Source of the DNA: an uncultured Lachnospiraceae bacterium
GTDB lineage: Bacteria; Bacillota; Clostridia; Lachnospirales; Lachnospiraceae
DNA length: 9,251 nt
Assembly (NCBI GenBank): GCA_910577065.1
Contig: CAJTLD010000087.1
Coordinates: 1 to 9,251 of the forward strand
Reading direction: 5' to 3'
Shown: piece after piece, positions 6,322 through 9,251 of the stretch
How the letters are laid out: every line of letters starts with the position of its first letter
Position numbering within the stretch: position 1 is the stretch's first letter
Translations under genes and position numbers: made by a program
The notes under the pieces: generated by a model
Databases searched by the model: none
Told to the model about the DNA's origin: nothing
The model's input: the letters and a program-made list of their open reading frames with translations, nothing else

Positions 6322-7650
6322 TCACTGCTTTTTATATTGTTCCAGGCTCCCAAGATAAGACTGTACCTGCTTTTCATAGCCGTTTTCCGTAGGCTGGTAA
6401 AACCGTTCGCCCAAAAGCTCCTCCGGCAAATACTGCTGATCCGCGTAATGCCCGGGAAAGTCGTGCGCATACTGATACCCAAGCCCGCGTCCAAGCTTGC
6501 CCGCCGATCGGTAGCTTGCATCCATAAGATGCGCCGGAACCGAGGCGGTCCTTGTGCTTTTCACCAAATCCATAGCGCGGTTTATTGCCAGATAAGACGC
6601 GTTGCTTTTGGGCGCCGTCGCCACATACGTAACCGCTTCCGCAAGGATAATCCTCGCCTCCGGCATCCCAATCCGCTCAACGGCAAGGGATGCGGCGACC
6701 GCGACCTCAAGCGCATTCGGATCCGCCATCCCTACGTCCTCCGAAGCGCAGATCATAACGCGCCTTGCAATAAAGCGGATATCTTCGCCCGCCGCAAGCA
6801 TCCTGGCCAGATAATAAATGGCCGCGTCCGGATCGGATCCGCGCATGCTTTTGATAAACGCGGATATGACGTCATAGTGGTTGTCCCCGCTTTTGTCGTA
6901 TCTGACCGCGCGCTTTTGGATGCATTCCTCCGCTACGGGCAGCGTAATGCGGATTGTGCCGTCCGCACCCCGTTCGGTCGTTAAAATACCAAGTTCTATG
7001 GCATTTAACGCCGCCCTTGCGTCGCCGTTTGCCGCATCCGCCAGAAAATCCAGCGCTTCCTCTTCTATCGCCGCGCCATATGCGCCCATACCCTTTATTT
7101 CATCTTTCACAACACGCAGCAGCAGTACCTTAATATCTTCCGCCGAAAGAGGCTTTAGTTCAAATATTACCGATCGGGAAAGCAGCGCCCCGTTTACTTC
7201 AAAATAAGGGTTTTCCGTCGTCGCCCCGATTAAAACAACGGTACCGTCCTCCACAAACGGAAGCAGATAGTCCTGCTGGCCTTTGTTGAAACGGTGAATT
7301 TCGTCTATAAAGAGTATGGTTTTTTTGCCGTACATACCGGCCGCGTCTTTTGCCTGGCGGATCACTTCTTCCATATCTTTTTTGCCGGCGGACGTCGCAT
7401 TGATCTGGGTAAACGCCGCGCTGGTGGTATTGGCAATTACCTTTGCAAGCGTCGTTTTGCCGGTGCCGGGCGGGCCGTAAAACAAAACGGACGAAAGCTT
7501 GTCGGCTTTGATGGCGCGGTATAAAAGCGTTCCTTCGCCTATGATATGCCGCTGGCCTACGACTTCCTCAAGGGAAGCCGGGCGCATTCTTGACGCCAGA
7601 GGCGATTCTTTTTGTTGGTTTTGTGTTCGCATATAATCGAATAAGTCCAT
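6322..7650 (-). CDS. rarA: Replication-associated recombination protein A (RarA/MgsA), AAA+ ATPase
   Basis: RarA is a cytoplasmic AAA+ ATPase related to clamp-loader subunits that acts at stalled or collapsed replication forks. The 442-aa product is complete and of normal length. It begins MDLFDYMRTQN with SPLASRMRP, as expected, then shows Walker A GPPGTGKTT at 59-67, Walker B ILFIDEIHR with Asp116 and Glu117, sensor 1 GATTENP with Asn147 and an arginine finger in LLSRS (Arg159). The C-terminal tetramerisation region includes RMLAAGEDIRFIARR, GMPEARIILAEA and the closing GLGYQYAHDFPGHYADQQYL. The start at 7650 is chosen because AGGAG lies ten bases upstream and homology starts there; the frame remains open to 7716 but those residues look like untranslated leader. 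It follows sbcC by 75 bp, forming a repair-gene pair. Confidence 0.97.
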   Translation of the reverse strand: MDLFDYMRTQNQQKESPLASRMRPASLEEVVGQRHIIGEGTLLYRAIKADKLSSVLFYGPPGTGKTTLAKVIANTTSAAFTQINATSAGKKDMEEVIRQAKDAAGMYGKKTILFIDEIHRFNKGQQDYLLPFVEDGTVVLIGATTENPYFEVNGALLSRSVIFELKPLSAEDIKVLLLRVVKDEIKGMGAYGAAIEEEALDFLADAANGDARAALNAIELGILTTERGADGTIRITLPVAEECIQKRAVRYDKSGDNHYDVISAFIKSMRGSDPDAAIYYLARMLAAGEDIRFIARRVMICASEDVGMADPNALEVAVAASLAVERIGMPEARIILAEAVTYVATAPKSNASYLAINRAMDLVKSTRTASVPAHLMDASYRSAGKLGRGLGYQYAHDFPGHYADQQYLPEELLGERFYQPTENGYEKQVQSYLGSLEQYKKQ

Positions 7651-7672
7651 AATGAATAATCTCCTGCATTTT

Positions 7673-7701
7673 AAGATACATGAGTTTTTGAGATTTGACA
7701 A
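7673..7701 (-). promoter_or_regulatory. Candidate promoter for rarA
   Basis: On the minus strand, TTGTCA (7701-7696, five of six matches to the -35 consensus) and TATCTT (7678-7673, four of six matches to the -10) are separated by 17 bp in the sbcC-rarA gap. The predicted start near 7667 would leave only about 16 nt of leader, just enough to include the ribosome binding site at 7661-7666, so the call is plausible but not certain. Confidence 0.4.
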
Positions 7702-7725
7702 GAAAAAATTTGCCAAATATATCTC

Positions 7726-9251
7726 TTATCCTTCTATCTTTACAAAACTGCTTACGCCGTACGCCCCTCTTTTTTTGGACACTACTATTTTTTTCTCTAC
7801 CTGTTCTTTTAATTCCGAAACGTGCGAAATAATCCCGACCAGGCGGTTTCCTTCCGTAAGCTTCGCCAGTTCTTTTAACGCCTGTCCAAGCGCGCTTTCA
7901 TCCAGCGCGCCGAACCCTTCGTCCACAAACATGCAGTCCATTTGGATCCCGCCTGCGCCTGCCTGGATTTCGTCGGAAAGGCCTAAGGCAAGGGACAGGG
8001 AAGCCTGGAAAGACTCGCCGCCGGAAAGGGTTTTTACGCTGCGTTCCGTCGCGTTGTAATGGTCTATAACGCTTAGTTCCAGGCCGGCTTTTTCCTTTTT
8101 ATTCGCGGTTTTATCCCTGGGCTCCTCGCGTTTTAATTCATACTGGCCGCCGCTCATCCTAAGCAGGCGCAGGTTGGCGCGCCTTAGGATGCGGTCAAAA
8201 TAGGTCGTCTGGATATAGGTTTCCAGTTCTATTTTCTGTTTGTTTTTTAACGTCCCGTTCGCGGTGTCGGAGAGGGCTTTGAGCCAAATGTATTTTTCTT
8301 CCGCTTTTGTGATATCCTCCCGTTTTGCTTTGACTTTCTGCAAAATCTGACGGTTGGCGGCAAGCGCGCTGTTTTTCTGATCGCGCTTTGCGCCCAAGGC
8401 CTTTTTCTGCTTTAGGCAGCCGGATTTTTGCGTAAGCACAGCGTCTTCCGAAAGAAGCCCGGCGTCGCCGGCAGCGGACAGCTGGCTGTTTAGCGTTTCG
8501 ATTGCGGCTGTAAGGCGGTCGTATTTTTTCTGTATGGCCGCGCAGTCTTCTTCCGCTTTGGAAAGCGCCTGTTCTAAGGCGGCTTTCTGCGCGGTAAGCG
8601 CGTCTTTCGTTTGCTGCGCTTCTTCCTGTTTGGCTGCGGTAAGCTGGGATTTGATGTCGTCCTCCTGTTTTTTCCTGGATTCTATGCGCTCAAGAAGCGC
8701 CGCCAGAACAAGCTGCACGTTTTGGATATCGTCGGTATATTTTTTAACTTCCGCTTCTTTTTGAGGAAGTTCCGCTTCAAGCCGCTGCCTTAGAGCGCAT
8801 CTTCCCTGGTTTTCGCGCAGCTTTTCTTCCAGGCTTTCCTGCCTGCGCGCAAACTCCCGTTCGGCTTTGGCGGCCATTATAAGCAAATCTGCTTCCGGCA
8901 AAGAAGGCTGTGCCAGCAGGGCTTCTAACGCGTCCGCCTTTTCCCGCTTCCTGCCAAGAACGCCTTCCAGGCGCTGTTTTAGGCCGTATATGGCTTCCCG
9001 GAGTTCTTCCTGCCGCTTTACCTGTTGTGTAAGATCTTCTTCGAGCCTGGTACGGATTTGGATTTTGCCGTTCTTATCCTCCTTGTATGCGCTTAACCGC
9101 GCAAGGCATTCCGTCAGCGCGTCGCCTGTATCCTGCGGCGTCTGGCCGAGAAGTTCCCATGCGCTTGCCATTTGTTCGAAAGCGCGCTCTTTCGCTTCGG
9201 AAATCTGTTCCTGCCGGATGGACTCCTGGCCGTTCCTTTCCGCAATCTGCT
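7726..9251 (-). CDS. sbcC: Nuclease SbcCD subunit C, C-terminal half (5' end outside window)
   Basis: SbcC is the SMC-like ATPase partner of the SbcD nuclease; together they open hairpins and clean blocked DNA ends. The last 507 residues are visible. The frame stays open from the right window edge through the ATG at 9171, so that ATG is internal. From the edge to about 8350 the protein is a long charged Lys/Glu/Gln-rich coiled coil, the descending arm after the zinc hook. Then come SGGQYEL, the ABC signature LSGGES (8028-8011), Walker B MFVDEGFGALDE (about 7934-7898) with its catalytic Glu and D-loop, and the His switch in ISHVSEL. The Walker A half and the CxxC hook must lie upstream, beyond the window, probably with sbcD. 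The stop is TAA at 7726. rarA follows after 75 bp. Confidence 0.95.
   Translation of the reverse strand, partial: QIAERNGQESIRQEQISEAKERAFEQMASAWELLGQTPQDTGDALTECLARLSAYKEDKNGKIQIRTRLEEDLTQQVKRQEELREAIYGLKQRLEGVLGRKREKADALEALLAQPSLPEADLLIMAAKAEREFARRQESLEEKLRENQGRCALRQRLEAELPQKEAEVKKYTDDIQNVQLVLAALLERIESRKKQEDDIKSQLTAAKQEEAQQTKDALTAQKAALEQALSKAEEDCAAIQKKYDRLTAAIETLNSQLSAAGDAGLLSEDAVLTQKSGCLKQKKALGAKRDQKNSALAANRQILQKVKAKREDITKAEEKYIWLKALSDTANGTLKNKQKIELETYIQTTYFDRILRRANLRLLRMSGGQYELKREEPRDKTANKKEKAGLELSVIDHYNATERSVKTLSGGESFQASLSLALGLSDEIQAGAGGIQMDCMFVDEGFGALDESALGQALKELAKLTEGNRLVGIISHVSELKEQVEKKIVVSKKRGAYGVSSFVKIEG

Noticed and set aside
6250..6984. A 244-codon plus-strand open frame.
   Set aside because: It lies antisense to rarA and the start of the aminotransferase, both of which have complete family motifs; the translated product is Arg/His-rich with no recognisable domain. 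The same applies to the plus-strand frames at 2509-3027 and 4035-4541, antisense to galT and the aldo/keto reductase.
7651..7716. N-terminal extension of rarA by 22 residues.
   Set aside because: The extension covers the ribosome binding site and promoter candidate, and known RarA proteins begin close to the MDLF sequence at 7650.
9169..9171. ATG at 9171 as the start of sbcC.
   Set aside because: The frame continues without a stop to the window edge with coiled-coil-like sequence (QIAERNGQESIRQEQ), and SbcC needs an N-terminal Walker A half that is absent, so the gene starts outside the window.
1..9251. Mobile elements, CRISPR arrays, tRNA or rRNA genes, or a hidden defence system.
   Set aside because: The window is filled by core metabolic and repair genes of consistent orientation and composition; no transposase, terminal repeat, spacer array or RNA gene signature was seen. 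SbcC and RarA are housekeeping repair proteins, not evidence of a defence island.

Overview
All eight genes in this window lie on the minus strand, so transcription runs from high to low coordinates. The gene content points to a mid-GC anaerobic member of the Firmicutes (class Clostridia): a class II (Gram-positive type) GalT, an XRE regulator with a TPR-like tail, a CPxCG-like small cysteine-rich protein, near-consensus AGGAGG ribosome binding sites and sigma-A type promoters. A gut Clostridia lineage such as Christensenellales or Lachnospirales would fit, but that is inference and the family cannot be fixed from this sequence.

Layout in the order of transcription: (1) 9251-7726, the C-terminal half of the repair ATPase SbcC, cut by the right window edge; (2) 7650-6322, RarA/MgsA, a replication-fork AAA+ ATPase, probably with its own promoter; (3) 6274-4988, a subgroup 1c aspartate-type aminotransferase, 47 bp behind rarA; (4) 4863-3904, an aldo/keto reductase; (5) 3858-2329, GalT, 45 bp behind the reductase and followed by a strong intrinsic terminator at 2274-2321; (6) 2157-1105, an XRE regulator whose promoter is covered by a perfect inverted repeat; (7) 1095-835, an 86-aa cysteine-rich metal-binding protein that looks translationally coupled to the regulator; (8) 754-1, the N-terminal homocysteine-binding domain of a methionine-synthase type enzyme, cut by the left edge, with its own good promoter and a second perfect inverted repeat over the -10 box.

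Three functional blocks emerge. The right block (sbcC, rarA) is DNA repair and replication-fork maintenance. The middle block (aminotransferase, aldo/keto reductase, galT) is metabolism, possibly read as one long transcript that ends at the terminator. The left block is a regulator plus a small Cys-rich protein, next to a homocysteine methyltransferase; cobalamin metabolism is the most plausible common theme, because the Cys-rich family is often found near B12 genes and MetH-type enzymes use B12. That link is an inference.

This is mostly an ordinary chromosomal core region. I saw no mobile element, CRISPR array, tRNA or rRNA, and no intergenic stretch exceeds about 171 bp. The points most worth a second look are the two operator-like dyads and the regulator/Cys-rich protein pair.
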